Below the pieces are notes generated by a model. The model was not told the DNA's origin and did no database searches. It saw only the letters and a list, made by a program, of their open reading frames with translations. A program made the position numbers and the translations under genes. A DNA stretch of 64,000 nt. Source: Achromobacter sp. UMC46. Lineage in GTDB: Bacteria; Pseudomonadota; Gammaproteobacteria; Burkholderiales; Burkholderiaceae_B. The stretch is from positions 248,001-312,000 of the forward strand of contig NZ_LZZS01000035.1 in the NCBI RefSeq assembly GCF_014170335.1, given 5' to 3'. Shown piece by piece: positions 1 through 8,946 of this stretch (position 1 is its first letter; every line of letters begins with the position of its first letter).

Positions 1-88
1 CAAAAACTCTCCCAATACGGTGGTCTATCCCCCCTTTCCGTACGGGAATCGAAAACCTGCAACGCGCCAAAAAAGAAAGTTGTAACGA

Positions 89-1048
89 TCAGGCTTCGCG
101 CGGACCGACCTGCAGCCAATACGGCGTGTGCCGGGTCACCGAGATGGGCAAGGCGGGTTCCAGCGCCCTGAGCGCGCGCTCGGCGTCGTCCAGAGGGAAA
201 ACGCCGGACAAGCGCAGCTCCGCCACGGCCGGATCCACGCGGATCACCCCCACGCGTTGGCGCGCCAGATATTGGGCGAAATAATTCAGGCGCCAGTCCT
301 TCGCCACCACCAGGCCGTCCACCCAGGCCAGGCGGTCCGGGTCCGAGGCATGGCGGCCGACGAGATGACCGTCCGCGAACGCCAGGCGTTCGCCCGCCGA
401 CGCATGCGTCCAGGCGCCGTCGCGCCATAGCGCCACGCTGCCCTCGTACACGCCCAGGCGCGCCCCCTCGCTCGTGCGGCGCAGGTCGAACCGGGCCCGT
501 TCCGCATGGAGTTCGCCATAGCCCGTATTCACGCGCAACGCGTCAATGCCAGGACGCGCTTCCGTATCCACCAGCATCTCGCCGCGCAACAAGTCGATGC
601 CGCGCACAGTGCCGCTCATGTGCAGACGCACCGCGCTATCGCTGTTCAGGGTGATGTTCAAGCCATCGGCCAGCGCAACGCGACGGCGTTCGCCCACGCC
701 GGTGCTCAGGTCGGCAGCCAGACGTTGCCATGGCGTATGCCGGTAACCTGCCCACCCCGTGACGGCCAGGCCGGTAAAGGCCAGCAGGCCACGCAACGCC
801 GTGCGGCGCCCGCGCGACGGCGGCGCATTCAATGCCGCATGCGCCAACGCCGCCGGCACCCGGCGCGCATCGCGGCCGATCGCCTGCAAACGGTCCCAGG
901 CCTGTCGATGCGAGGCGTCGGCTTGCAGCCAGGCCGCACAGGATTCCCGGTCGTGCGCGTCGGCCAGGCCCGATTGCAGCTTGGCCCACCAGGCGATGGC
1001 CTGGCGCACGACCGGGTCCGGCGGCATGCCGCGCGCGGCGTCACTCAT
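89..1048 (-). CDS. FecR-family anti-sigma/sigma regulator
   Basis: A 319-residue FecR-type inner-membrane regulator that passes the signal of a TonB-dependent receptor to its ECF sigma factor. The N-terminal cytoplasmic part (about 1-80) has the FecR-type helical domain with the WWAKLQSG segment. A single membrane span lies near LLAFTGLAVTGWAG, and the periplasmic FecR domain follows with GERRRVALADG and LNSDSAVRL. I placed the start at the ATG at 1048, because the longer reading frame only adds sequence overlapping the sigma gene. That ATG overlaps the sigma stop codon by 8 bases (ATGAGTGA), so the two are probably translationally coupled. The receptor gene expected downstream would lie beyond the left edge. 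The family call is firm; the iron source is unknown. Confidence 0.9.
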   Translation of the reverse strand: MSDAARGMPPDPVVRQAIAWWAKLQSGLADAHDRESCAAWLQADASHRQAWDRLQAIGRDARRVPAALAHAALNAPPSRGRRTALRGLLAFTGLAVTGWAGYRHTPWQRLAADLSTGVGERRRVALADGLNITLNSDSAVRLHMSGTVRGIDLLRGEMLVDTEARPGIDALRVNTGYGELHAERARFDLRRTSEGARLGVYEGSVALWRDGAWTHASAGERLAFADGHLVGRHASDPDRLAWVDGLVVAKDWRLNYFAQYLARQRVGVIRVDPAVAELRLSGVFPLDDAERALRALEPALPISVTRHTPYWLQVGPREA

Positions 1049-1574
1049 GGAACGCCGCATAGCACGCGGACATCGCGCGCACCATGTACTGTTGAACGGA
1101 ACTGAGTGACACGTCCAGGCGCCGGGCGATTTCCGGATACGACAAGCCATCCAGCTGCGACAGCAGGAAGGCCGAACGCGCCTTGGGCGGCAGCCCGTCC
1201 AGCAAGCGGTCCAGTTCCATCAGCGATTGCAGTTGTTCGGCCTGCGTCTCGGGCGATGGCGCATACGCTTCGGGCAGCGTGGCCAGATAGGCCAGATATG
1301 AATATTCGAGGGCCGCGCGCCGCTGGTGATCCACCACCAGGCCACGGGCGATCGTGGTCAACAAGGCGCGGGCCTCGCTCGCGCGGACCGCCTTGCGCCC
1401 CTGGATCACCCGTACGAAGACATCCTGCGCCAGGTCCTCCGCGCGGTGCTCGCAACCCAGCTTGCGGCGCAACCAGCCGAACAGCCAAGATCGGTGATCG
1501 CGGTACAGGCCATCGACCGGCGCGACAGCGGAGTCGACGCACGGGATCGATGCGGGGAGATAAGGAGAGGACAC
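1041..1574 (-). CDS. FecI-type ECF sigma factor
   Basis: A 177-residue sigma-70-family ECF sigma factor. Region 2 is seen in LYRDHRSWLFGWLRRKLGCEHRAEDLAQDVFVRVI and region 4 in LPPKARSAFLLSQLDGLSYPEIARRLDVSLSSVQQYM, with the usual short linker. FecI-type factors recruit RNA polymerase to a TonB-dependent receptor gene once FecR has sensed the loaded receptor. The gene overlaps fecR by 8 bases and is preceded by a Fur-like palindrome at 1616-1640, so repression by iron is likely. There is no anti-sigma domain of its own. Which siderophore or heme the system serves cannot be told, since the receptor is not in the window. Confidence 0.9.
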   Translation of the reverse strand: MSSPYLPASIPCVDSAVAPVDGLYRDHRSWLFGWLRRKLGCEHRAEDLAQDVFVRVIQGRKAVRASEARALLTTIARGLVVDHQRRAALEYSYLAYLATLPEAYAPSPETQAEQLQSLMELDRLLDGLPPKARSAFLLSQLDGLSYPEIARRLDVSLSSVQQYMVRAMSACYAAFHE

Positions 1575-1615
1575 GATTGAGACGGTGGCACGGGACCAGA
1601 AGTCTCAAAATCTTA

Positions 1616-1640
1616 ATTGATAATGACTAGCGTTACCAAT
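1616..1640 (-). promoter_or_regulatory. Fur-box-like palindrome upstream of the ECF sigma gene
   Basis: A 25-base AT-rich inverted repeat of form ATTGnTAAnG-N5-CnTTAnCAAT lies 42 bases before the sigma start codon. It resembles the GATAATGATAATCATTATC Fur consensus and sits where iron-regulated fecI genes usually carry one. The palindrome is seen directly; Fur binding is inferred. Confidence 0.6.
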
Positions 1641-1654
1641 CCTATATACACCCC

Positions 1655-1671
1655 GCCCCTGCAACAGGGGC
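1655..1671 (-). terminator. Hairpin downstream of zapE
   Basis: A perfect 7-base stem with a 3-base loop (GCCCCTG-TTG-CAGGGGC on the minus strand) lies 14 bases beyond the zapE stop codon. It has no T-run, so it may only be a weak terminator or 3' end stabiliser. Confidence 0.4.
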
Positions 1672-1685
1672 CGGATGCGGCATAA

Positions 1686-2777
1686 CTACAACGTCACGGT
1701 CAGCCGGCGCTCCGATTCCAGGTATTCGCGCGACTGCATTTCCAGGATGCGCGACACCGTGCGATGGAATTCGTTGGCCAGCGCGCCTTCGGTGTAGATC
1801 TCTTCGGGCTCGCATTCGGCCGACATGATGAGTTTGACGCGATGGTCGTAGAACACGTCGATCAGCCACGTGAAGCGGCGCGCCTCGGACGCCTGGCGCG
1901 GCCCCATCTTCGGCACGCCAGACAGGATCACGGCGTGGAAGCGGTTGGCCAGTTCCAGGTAGTCGTTCTGCGAACGCGGGCCGCCACAAAGCGTCGCGAA
2001 ATCAAACCACACCACGGCCCCCGCCAAGGCCAGCGCGCGAATCTCGCGATGCTCGATATGCAGCACCGGGTCTTGCGGCGGCGTGTCGGCCAGGCTGTCG
2101 AACGCCTTTTGCAACGCGGCCTGCGCATGCTCGTCCAGCGGCGTGTGAAAGCACTGCACTTGCTCAAGCGAACGGCGGCGGTAATCCACGCCGGCATCCA
2201 CGTTCATGACGTCCATGCGCGACTGGATCAGCGCAATGGCGGGCAGCACGCGGTCGCGGTGCAGGCCATCCGTGTAGAGCGTGGACGGCTCGTAGTTGGA
2301 CGTCATCACAAACGACGTGCCGTATTCGAACAGCTTGAGCAGCAAGCGGTGCAGGATCATCGCGTCGGCCACATCCGACACGTGGAATTCGTCAAAGCAG
2401 ATCAGGCGGTAGCGCTTGGCGACCCGCTTGGCCACTTCGTCCAGCGGGTCTTGCATGCCCTTCACTTCTTCCAGCTCGCGATGCACGCCGCGCATAAATT
2501 CGTGAAAGTGCAGCCGCGTCTTGCGCACCACCGGCACGGTCGCGTAGAAGGCATCCATCAGGAAGCTCTTGCCGCGCCCCACCCCGCCCCACAGATACAC
2601 GCCGCGCGGCACGTCGGGCCGATTCAGCAGCTTCTTCAGCGCGTTCGAGCGCATCGACTTGAACTTGACCCATTCGTCGTAATAGCGCTGCAAGCGGTCG
2701 ATGGCCAGCTTTTGCGCGGCATCGGGCTTGTAGCCACGTTCGGCCAGGGCGTGTTCGTAGTATTCGCGGACGTTCAT
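1686..2777 (-). CDS. zapE: Cell division protein ZapE (AFG1-like ATPase)
   Basis: A 363-residue AFG1/ZapE ATPase. Walker A is GGVGRGKS at 64-71 and Walker B is RLICFDEFHV at about 124-133; the TSNYEP sensor segment and a C-terminal SAECEPEEIY region also fit the family. In E. coli ZapE binds the Z-ring and affects FtsZ polymer stability in late division. I chose the ATG at 2777 (MNVREYYEHA), because the longer frame starts with TTG and lacks a ribosome site; no strong Shine-Dalgarno is seen for either. It follows the lpd terminator, so it probably has its own promoter. Confidence 0.93.
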   Translation of the reverse strand: MNVREYYEHALAERGYKPDAAQKLAIDRLQRYYDEWVKFKSMRSNALKKLLNRPDVPRGVYLWGGVGRGKSFLMDAFYATVPVVRKTRLHFHEFMRGVHRELEEVKGMQDPLDEVAKRVAKRYRLICFDEFHVSDVADAMILHRLLLKLFEYGTSFVMTSNYEPSTLYTDGLHRDRVLPAIALIQSRMDVMNVDAGVDYRRRSLEQVQCFHTPLDEHAQAALQKAFDSLADTPPQDPVLHIEHREIRALALAGAVVWFDFATLCGGPRSQNDYLELANRFHAVILSGVPKMGPRQASEARRFTWLIDVFYDHRVKLIMSAECEPEEIYTEGALANEFHRTVSRILEMQSREYLESERRLTVTL

Positions 2778-2803
2778 GGGGCTTAGCTCAACCAACCAAA
2801 ATG

Positions 2804-2831
2804 AAAAAAGGGCGGGTCCTTGAACCCGCCC
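2804..2831 (-). terminator. Rho-independent terminator of the odhA-odhB-lpd operon
   Basis: On the minus strand GGGCGGGT-TCAAGG-ACCCGCCC is followed by six T residues, 26 bases past the lpd stop codon. This is a classic intrinsic terminator and separates the operon from zapE. Confidence 0.9.
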
Positions 2832-2856
2832 CCTGTCTAGCTCAGGTCAAGGACGC

Positions 2857-4284
2857 TTAGAAGTTCAGCGCGCGCTTGTCCACGGCCAGAGCGGCTTCCT
2901 TCACGGCTTCCGACAGCGTCGGGTGCGCGTGGCAGATGCGGGCGATGTCTTCAGCGGCGCCACGGAATTCCATGATGGTCACGGCTTCCGAGATCAGCTC
3001 CGAGGCCATCGGGCCCACAATGTGCACGCCCAACACTTCGTCGGTCTTGGCGTCAGCGATCACCTTGGCAAAGCCCGTGGTGTCGCCCAGCGCGCGAGCG
3101 CGGCCGTTGGCCAGGAACGGGAAGCTGCCAGCCTTGTACTCACGGCCTTCGGCCTTGAGCTGCTGTTCGGTCTTGCCGACCCAGGCGATTTCCGGCGACG
3201 TGTAGATGACCCACGGCACGGTGTCGAAGTTGACGTGGCCGTGCTGGCCCGAGATGCGCTCGGCAACCGCCACGCCTTCTTCTTCGGCCTTGTGCGCCAG
3301 CATCGGGCCGCGCACGACGTCGCCCACTGCCCAGACGTTCGGCAGGTTGGTCTTGCAGTCGCCGTCCACGGCCACGAAGCCGCGTTCGTCCAGCTTCAAG
3401 CCCACGGCGTCGGCGTTCAGGCCGCCGGTGTAAGGCACGCGGCCGATCGAGACGATCAGCTTGTCGACGACCAGCTTCTGCTCGGCGCCCTTGGCGTCGA
3501 CGTAGGGCACGGTCACCGACTTGGCGGTGGCCTTGATCTCGCCGATCTTCACACCCATCTGGATGTTCAGGCCTTGCTTGGTGAACGCCTTCAGCGCTTC
3601 CTTGGCCACTTGGCCGTCAGCGGCGGCCAGGAATTCCGGCATCGCTTCCAGGATGGTGACGTCGGAACCCAGGCGGCGCCACACGCTGCCCATTTCCAGG
3701 CCGATCACGCCAGCGCCGATCACGCCCAGCGTCTTCGGCACGGCGCCGATGTTCAGCGCGCCGTCGTTGGACAGCACGACCTTTTCGTCGAACGGCAGGC
3801 CGGGCAGTTCGCGTGCCGACGAACCCGTCGCCACCACGACATGCTTGGCGACCAGGTCTTCTTCGGTGGTGCCGGTGACCTTGATGGCCCAACCGCCTTC
3901 CACTTGGCCGCTGAACGCGCCCATGCCATGGAAGAACGTGACCTTGTTCTTCTTGAACAGGTACAGGATGCCGTCGTTGTTCTGCTTGACCACCGTGTTC
4001 TTGCGGCCGATCAGCGTGTCGAGCTTCAGGCTGACGCCCTTGACTTCGATGCCGTGCTCGGCGAAGTGGTGGTTGGCTTGTTCAAAGTGCTCGGACGATT
4101 GCAGCAGCGCCTTGGACGGGATGCAACCGACGTTGGTGCACGTGCCGCCGGGAGCCGGGCCGCCTTGGCCGTTCTGCCAGGCGTCGATGCAAGCGACCGA
4201 CATGCCGAGTTGCGCTGCGCGGATGGCGGCGATGTAGCCGCCAGGGCCGGCGCCGATCACGACGACGTCAAATTGTTTGGACAT
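2857..4284 (-). CDS. lpdA: Dihydrolipoyl dehydrogenase, E3 of 2-oxoglutarate dehydrogenase
   Basis: A 475-residue class I flavoprotein disulfide oxidoreductase that reoxidises the dihydrolipoyl arm of the E2 core and reduces NAD+. The FAD-binding GAGPGGYIAA lies at 11-20, the redox pair is C49/C54 in GGTCTNVGCIPSK, the NAD-binding segment is GVIGAGVIGLEMGSVW, and the C-terminal catalytic HAHPTLSEA is present. It has no N-terminal lipoyl domain, which distinguishes it from the PDH-type E3 often found in this group. Third gene of the operon, separated from odhB by a structured 132-base gap, so assignment to the OGDH complex is strong. Confidence 0.97.
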   Translation of the reverse strand: MSKQFDVVVIGAGPGGYIAAIRAAQLGMSVACIDAWQNGQGGPAPGGTCTNVGCIPSKALLQSSEHFEQANHHFAEHGIEVKGVSLKLDTLIGRKNTVVKQNNDGILYLFKKNKVTFFHGMGAFSGQVEGGWAIKVTGTTEEDLVAKHVVVATGSSARELPGLPFDEKVVLSNDGALNIGAVPKTLGVIGAGVIGLEMGSVWRRLGSDVTILEAMPEFLAAADGQVAKEALKAFTKQGLNIQMGVKIGEIKATAKSVTVPYVDAKGAEQKLVVDKLIVSIGRVPYTGGLNADAVGLKLDERGFVAVDGDCKTNLPNVWAVGDVVRGPMLAHKAEEEGVAVAERISGQHGHVNFDTVPWVIYTSPEIAWVGKTEQQLKAEGREYKAGSFPFLANGRARALGDTTGFAKVIADAKTDEVLGVHIVGPMASELISEAVTIMEFRGAAEDIARICHAHPTLSEAVKEAALAVDKRALNF

Positions 4285-4333
4285 AGTGTTCTCGCGTGTG
4301 AGATGTGGGGTGGAACTCGCCCCGCCCGACGCG

Positions 4334-4400
4334 GTGGCGCCGGAGGCCGGCTGAGAGCCGGCCGGGGCGCCGCAGGCCCGAAGGCCGGGTGCGGCGCCAC
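4334..4400. repeat. GC-rich nested stem-loop between odhB and lpd
   Basis: The 132-base gap inside the operon holds two nested inverted repeats. The inner one is a perfect 8-base stem with a 3-base loop (GGCCGGCT-gag-AGCCGGCC, 4345-4363). The outer arms are GTGGCGCC (4334-4341) and GGCGCCAC (4393-4400). No T-run follows, so it is not an obvious terminator; mRNA stabilisation between genes or a dispersed REP-type element are both possible. Confidence 0.6.
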
Positions 4401-4416
4401 GCGCGGAGCGTCGAGA

Positions 4417-5649
4417 TTACAGGTCCAGCAACAGACGCTGCGGATCTTCCAGGGCGTCCTTCATGGCGACCAGGCCCAGCACGGCTTCGCGGCCGTCGAT
4501 GATGCGGTGGTCGTAGGACAGCGCCAGGTAGTTCATCGGGCGGATGACGATCTGGCCGTTTTCAACAACGGCGCGGTCCTTGGTGGCGTGCACGCCCAGG
4601 ATGGCCGATTGCGGCGGGTTGATGATCGGGGTCGACAGCATCGAACCGAACACGCCGCCGTTGGAGATCGAGAACGTGCCGCCGGTCATTTCTTCAATGC
4701 CCAGCTTGCCGTCAGCGGCGCGGCGGCCGAAGTCGGCGATGGTCTTTTCGATTTCAGCGATGGACAGCTGGTCGGCGTTGCGCAGGATCGGCACCACCAG
4801 GCCACGCGGGCTGCCGACAGCGATACCGATGTCGAAGTAGCCGTGATAGATGATGTCCTTGCCGTCGATCGAGGCGTTGATCAGCGGGTACTTCTTCAGC
4901 GCGGCCACGGCGGCCTTGACGAAGAACGACATGAAGCCCAGCTTGATGCCGTGTTCCTTTTCGAACTTGTCCTTGTACTTGCTGCGCAGATCGATGACCG
5001 CTTGCATGTTCACTTCGTTGAACGTGGTCAGGATCGCGTTTTCTTGCTGCGATTGCAGCAGGCGCTCGGCGATGCGGGCGCGCAGGCGGCTCATCGGCAC
5101 GCGCTGTTCCGGACGGCCGTCCAGCGACAGCGTGGTCGGAGCCGGCGCAGCCGGGGCCTTGGCGGGCGCAGCCTTGGCGGCGGGCGCGCTGGCGGCCAGG
5201 GCGTCGCCCTTGGTCACGCGGCCGTCACGGCCGGTGCCGGCCACGGAAGCGGCGTCAACGCCCTTCTCGGCCAGGATCTTGGCGGCGGCGGGCGATGCCA
5301 CGCCGGCGGCGGCGGACGAAGCCGGGGCAGCGGCGGCCGGAGCGGCAGCGGCTTGGGCGGCGGCCGGGGCGGCAGCAGCGGGTGCGGTGGCGGCGGCGGT
5401 GGCCTTGCCTGCCGTGTCGATGCGGGCCAGCACTTCGCCCGAGGTCACGGTGCTGCCATCGCCCTTGACGATTTCAGCCAGCACGCCCGAGGCGGGAGCG
5501 GGCACTTCCAGCACGACCTTGTCGGTTTCGACTTCGATCAGGATTTCGTCCGCTTCAACGGCAGCGCCCGGCTGCTTCTTCCAGGTCAGCAGGGTCGCTT
5601 CGGAGACGGATTCGGAAAGTTGGGGGACGACGACGTCGGTGATAGCCAT
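4417..5649 (-). CDS. odhB: Dihydrolipoyl succinyltransferase, E2 of 2-oxoglutarate dehydrogenase
   Basis: A 410-residue E2 component that carries succinyl groups on a lipoyl arm and transfers them to CoA. Residues 1-75 form one lipoyl domain with the modified lysine K44 in ETDKVVLEV. An Ala/Pro-rich linker (about 76-120) follows, then the E1/E3-binding domain around ASPAAAKILAEKGVDAASVAGTG and a second Ala/Pro linker. The catalytic acyltransferase core has SYDHRIIDG with H381 and D385. I chose the ATG at 5649 (MAITDVVVPQ), the family start; the longer frame adds unrelated residues. A single lipoyl domain and downstream lpd fit OdhB rather than the PDH E2. Confidence 0.96.
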   Translation of the reverse strand: MAITDVVVPQLSESVSEATLLTWKKQPGAAVEADEILIEVETDKVVLEVPAPASGVLAEIVKGDGSTVTSGEVLARIDTAGKATAAATAPAAAAPAAAQAAAAPAAAAPASSAAAGVASPAAAKILAEKGVDAASVAGTGRDGRVTKGDALAASAPAAKAAPAKAPAAPAPTTLSLDGRPEQRVPMSRLRARIAERLLQSQQENAILTTFNEVNMQAVIDLRSKYKDKFEKEHGIKLGFMSFFVKAAVAALKKYPLINASIDGKDIIYHGYFDIGIAVGSPRGLVVPILRNADQLSIAEIEKTIADFGRRAADGKLGIEEMTGGTFSISNGGVFGSMLSTPIINPPQSAILGVHATKDRAVVENGQIVIRPMNYLALSYDHRIIDGREAVLGLVAMKDALEDPQRLLLDL

Positions 5650-5751
5650 TTTGTTTGTTCCGTAAAGTTGTGTTCTGGTCACGCGGCGCGGCAAGGTTCG
5701 AAACGGGGTTCCTGAACGCTTGCCGCCCGCGGCGCGTGCATCAAGTCGGGA

Positions 5752-8619
5752 TTACTTCGTCAACATGACCTTGAACTTGGGCGCGAAAGCCGTTTCGATC
5801 AGGGCCTTCTGCTGCTCCTGGTGCTTGGCCAGGTAGCCCACGGCCGGCGATGCCGACGCGGCACGACCAGCGTAGCCCAGCTTTTGGCCTTCGACCATGT
5901 TCTCGTACACGTGATGCTGAACGTAGAACCAGGCGCCCTGGTTCTGCGGTTCGTCCTGAACCCAGATCACTTCGGTTGCCTTCGGGTACCTGCGCAGTTC
6001 CGTTTCGAACGCCTTGTGGGCGAACGGGTACAGCTGCTCGACGCGGACGATCGCGACATTGTCGGCGCCACGCTCGCGGCGGGCGTTGACCAGGTCGTAA
6101 TACACCTTGCCCGAGCAAGCCAGCACGCGCTTGACCTTGCTGGCGTCGATCGTGTCGTCCACTTCGCCGATCACCGGACGGAAGCTGCCGCCGGCCAGAT
6201 CGGTCAAGGGGGAGCCGGCATCCTTGTTGCGCAGCAGCGACTTCGGCGTGAACAACACCAGCGGCTTGCGGAACGGGCGGATCATCTGGCGACGCAGCAC
6301 ATGGAAGATCTGCGAGGCCGAGGTCGGCTGGATCACTTGCATGTTGTTGTCGGCGCACAGCTGCAGGAAGCGCTCGATACGGCCCGAGGAGTGCTCGGGG
6401 CCCTGGCCTTCGTAGCCGTGCGGCAGCATCAGCGTCAGGCCCGACTGGCGGCCCCACTTGGCTTCGCCGGAGCTGATGAACTGGTCGATCACGACCTGGG
6501 CGCCGTTGACGAAGTCGCCGAACTGGCCTTCCCAGATGGTCAGCGTGTTCGGTTCGGCGCTGGAGTAGCCGTATTCAAAGCCCAGCACCGCCTCTTCGGA
6601 CAGCACGGAGTCGATGACGGTGAACGGGGCCTGGCCTTCCGACACGTTCTGCAGCGGAATGTAGGTGCCGTCGTTCCAGCGTTCGCGGTTCTGGTCGTGC
6701 AGCACGGCGTGGCGGTGCGTGAACGTGCCGCGGCCCGAATCCTGGCCGGTGATGCGGATGGCGTAGCCCGAGGACACCAGGGTCGCGAAGGCGAGGTGTT
6801 CGCCCATGCCCCAGTCCAGGTTCATTTCGCCCTTGGCCATCGTACGGCGGTCGTTCAGCAGCTTGGCCACCAGCGGGTGCACCGTAAAGCCTTCCGGAAC
6901 CGTCGTGATGCGTTCGCCGATGCGCTTGAGTTCAGCCAGCGGCACGGCCGTGTCGGCCTGGTCGGTCCACTTGGCGCCCAGGAACGGCGACCAGTCGATC
7001 GCGTACTTGCTCTTGTAGTCGGTCAGCACCGGTTCGATGGTGCGCTGGCCGTCTTCCATCAGCTGGCGGTAGTCCTTGACCAGTTGGTCGGCTTCGCCTT
7101 CGGCCAGCACGCCTTGCGTGGTCAGCTTGTCCGCGTACAGCTTGCGCGTGCCGGGGTGATGGCCGATGCGCTTGTACATCAGGGGCTGCGTCAACGACGG
7201 GGTGTCTTGCTCGTTGTGGCCCAGCTTGCGGAAGCAGACGATGTCCACGACGATGTCGTGACGGAACTGCAGGCGGTAGTCAAGCGCCAGCTTGGTGACG
7301 AACACCACGGCTTCCGGGTCGTCGCCGTTGACGTGGAACACCGGGGCTTCGATCATCTTGACGACGTCGGTGCAATACAGCGTCGAACGCGAGTCGCGCG
7401 GGTCGGACGTCGTGAAGCCGATCTGGTTGTTGATGACGATGTGCAGCGTGCCGCCCGTGCCGTAGCCGCGGGTCTGCGCCAGGTTCAGCGTTTCCATGAC
7501 CACGCCCTGACCGGCGAAAGCCGCGTCGCCGTGCACCAGCACCGGCAGCACTTGCTTGCCTTCGGCGTCGCCGCGGCGTTCCTGGCGAGCGCGCACGCTG
7601 CCTTCGACCACGGGGTTGACGATTTCAAGGTGGGACGGGTTGAACGCCAACGACAGGTGGACCGGGCCGCCACGGGTGGACAGGTCGCTGGAGAAGCCGT
7701 TGTGGTACTTCACGTCGCCGTCGGTCAGGCCTTCGGCGTGCTTGCCTTCGAACTCGGCGAACAGGTCGCCGGGCATCTTGCCCATGATGTTCACGAGCAG
7801 GTTCAGGCGGCCGCGGTGGGCCATGCCGACCACGATTTCCTGGACGCCGTTTTCACCGGCATGGTTCACCACTTCGTCCATCGAGGCGATGAAGCTTTCG
7901 CCGCCTTCCAGCGAGAAGCGCTTCTGGCCGACGTACTTGGTGTGCAGGAAGCGCTCGAGCCCTTCGGACTCGGTCAACTGCTGCAGGATGTGGCGCTTTT
8001 CTTCGACCGAGTAGGCGGGCGCGCCCAGGGTGGTTTCCAGGCGTTCCTGGATCCAGCGCTTGGCGGCGGGGTCGGAGATGTGCGTGAATTCAGCACCGAC
8101 GCTGCGGCAATACGTGTCGCGCAGCGCCTTCAGGATGTCGCGCAGCGTCATCGTGCTGGCGGTCGTGAAGTAGGTGTTGGTGGCCGAGTAGGTCTGGTCC
8201 AGATCGGCTTCGGTCAGGCCGTAGAAGGCGGGATCGAGTTCAGGGATCGGGGGACGTTCCTGGCGCTTGAGCGGATCCAGGTCGGCCCAGCGCGAGCCCA
8301 GCGAGCGGTAGGCGGCAATCAGCGATTGCACCGAAACCTGCTTGCTGGCGACGCTCAGGTCGGGTTCAGCCGAGCGTTGCACGAAGGCATTGGCCTTGGC
8401 GCGCTGGGCAAACGATTCGACGATGGGAGCGTGGGCCTGGTCGCGAGTGGATTCCTGGCCATCGGTAGCGGGAGCGTGCTGCAACTGGTCGAAATATTCA
8501 CGCCAGTTGTCAGGAACCGAACCGGGATTGTCGAGGTAGGCTTCGTAAAGCTCCTCAACATATGGGGCGTTACCCCCAAAGAGATAAGACGTGGATAGAG
8601 ATTCTATTTCCGAAGACAT
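5752..8619 (-). CDS. odhA: 2-oxoglutarate dehydrogenase E1
   Basis: A 955-residue thiamine-diphosphate enzyme that decarboxylates 2-oxoglutarate and succinylates the E2 lipoyl group. The N-terminal segment SYLFGGNAPYVEELYEAYLDNPGSV is the E2-binding arm typical of bacterial OGDH E1. ThDP/substrate-site segments include GMAHRGRLNLLVNIMG, NGDDPEAV and the C-terminal MLPHGYEGQGPEHSSGR. The length matches the family (about 930-960). A good ribosome site, AAAGGTG, lies 7 bases before the ATG. First gene of the operon; a candidate promoter is at 8746-8775. Confidence 0.97.
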   Translation of the reverse strand: MSSEIESLSTSYLFGGNAPYVEELYEAYLDNPGSVPDNWREYFDQLQHAPATDGQESTRDQAHAPIVESFAQRAKANAFVQRSAEPDLSVASKQVSVQSLIAAYRSLGSRWADLDPLKRQERPPIPELDPAFYGLTEADLDQTYSATNTYFTTASTMTLRDILKALRDTYCRSVGAEFTHISDPAAKRWIQERLETTLGAPAYSVEEKRHILQQLTESEGLERFLHTKYVGQKRFSLEGGESFIASMDEVVNHAGENGVQEIVVGMAHRGRLNLLVNIMGKMPGDLFAEFEGKHAEGLTDGDVKYHNGFSSDLSTRGGPVHLSLAFNPSHLEIVNPVVEGSVRARQERRGDAEGKQVLPVLVHGDAAFAGQGVVMETLNLAQTRGYGTGGTLHIVINNQIGFTTSDPRDSRSTLYCTDVVKMIEAPVFHVNGDDPEAVVFVTKLALDYRLQFRHDIVVDIVCFRKLGHNEQDTPSLTQPLMYKRIGHHPGTRKLYADKLTTQGVLAEGEADQLVKDYRQLMEDGQRTIEPVLTDYKSKYAIDWSPFLGAKWTDQADTAVPLAELKRIGERITTVPEGFTVHPLVAKLLNDRRTMAKGEMNLDWGMGEHLAFATLVSSGYAIRITGQDSGRGTFTHRHAVLHDQNRERWNDGTYIPLQNVSEGQAPFTVIDSVLSEEAVLGFEYGYSSAEPNTLTIWEGQFGDFVNGAQVVIDQFISSGEAKWGRQSGLTLMLPHGYEGQGPEHSSGRIERFLQLCADNNMQVIQPTSASQIFHVLRRQMIRPFRKPLVLFTPKSLLRNKDAGSPLTDLAGGSFRPVIGEVDDTIDASKVKRVLACSGKVYYDLVNARRERGADNVAIVRVEQLYPFAHKAFETELRRYPKATEVIWVQDEPQNQGAWFYVQHHVYENMVEGQKLGYAGRAASASPAVGYLAKHQEQQKALIETAFAPKFKVMLTK

Positions 8620-8946
8620 ATCGCTTCACCTTTACGAGTGCTTCACTCGACACGATGCAGGAAAACCTTCCGCAGCACGGGCTTCCCGTTAAGCGGATCG
8701 CAGGGGCAGAAGGCGCGTACAAGCCTTGATAGCCGTATGGTTGAAAGTATAACCCTTTGAGTTTATGGGCGTCTTCCTGCATTTGCGTGACGCAAAAGCC
8801 CGTGCGGAATACCTGCATGCGGCTTTGGAATGTCCGCCGAACGCCTGCAATCCAGCCGTCTTCGCGCCATCAAATTCCGTCAATCCAAAATGCCGCAGCG
8901 CGTCATTTTCAGTGCGCCAAAACAAGAGTGTTGCGCAATAGCCGCG
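8620..8946. other. 327-base non-coding stretch upstream of odhA
   Basis: Between odhA and the Lrp-type gene there are only short, low-quality reading frames with no ribosome sites or family resemblance. Apart from the odhA promoter candidate I see no strong hairpin or repeat. It probably holds the operon leader and control sites. Confidence 0.5.
8746..8775 (-). promoter_or_regulatory. Candidate sigma-70 promoter of odhA-odhB-lpd
   Basis: On the minus strand a near-consensus -10 box TATACT (8746-8751) is preceded at 18 bases by AAGACG (8770-8775), a weak -35. It would give a leader of about 120 bases before odhA. The -10 match is good and the -35 poor, so an activator may be needed. Confidence 0.5.

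Noticed and set aside
1..88. Start of the TonB-dependent receptor gene downstream of fecR
   Set aside because: No start codon with a ribosome site or receptor-like signal peptide is visible in these 88 bases; the receptor must begin beyond the edge if present.
2923..8598. Two plus-strand frames of more than 900 codons opposite lpd, odhB and odhA
   Set aside because: Same cause: antisense shadows of an intact operon, rich in His, Val, Asp and Gly and without domains.
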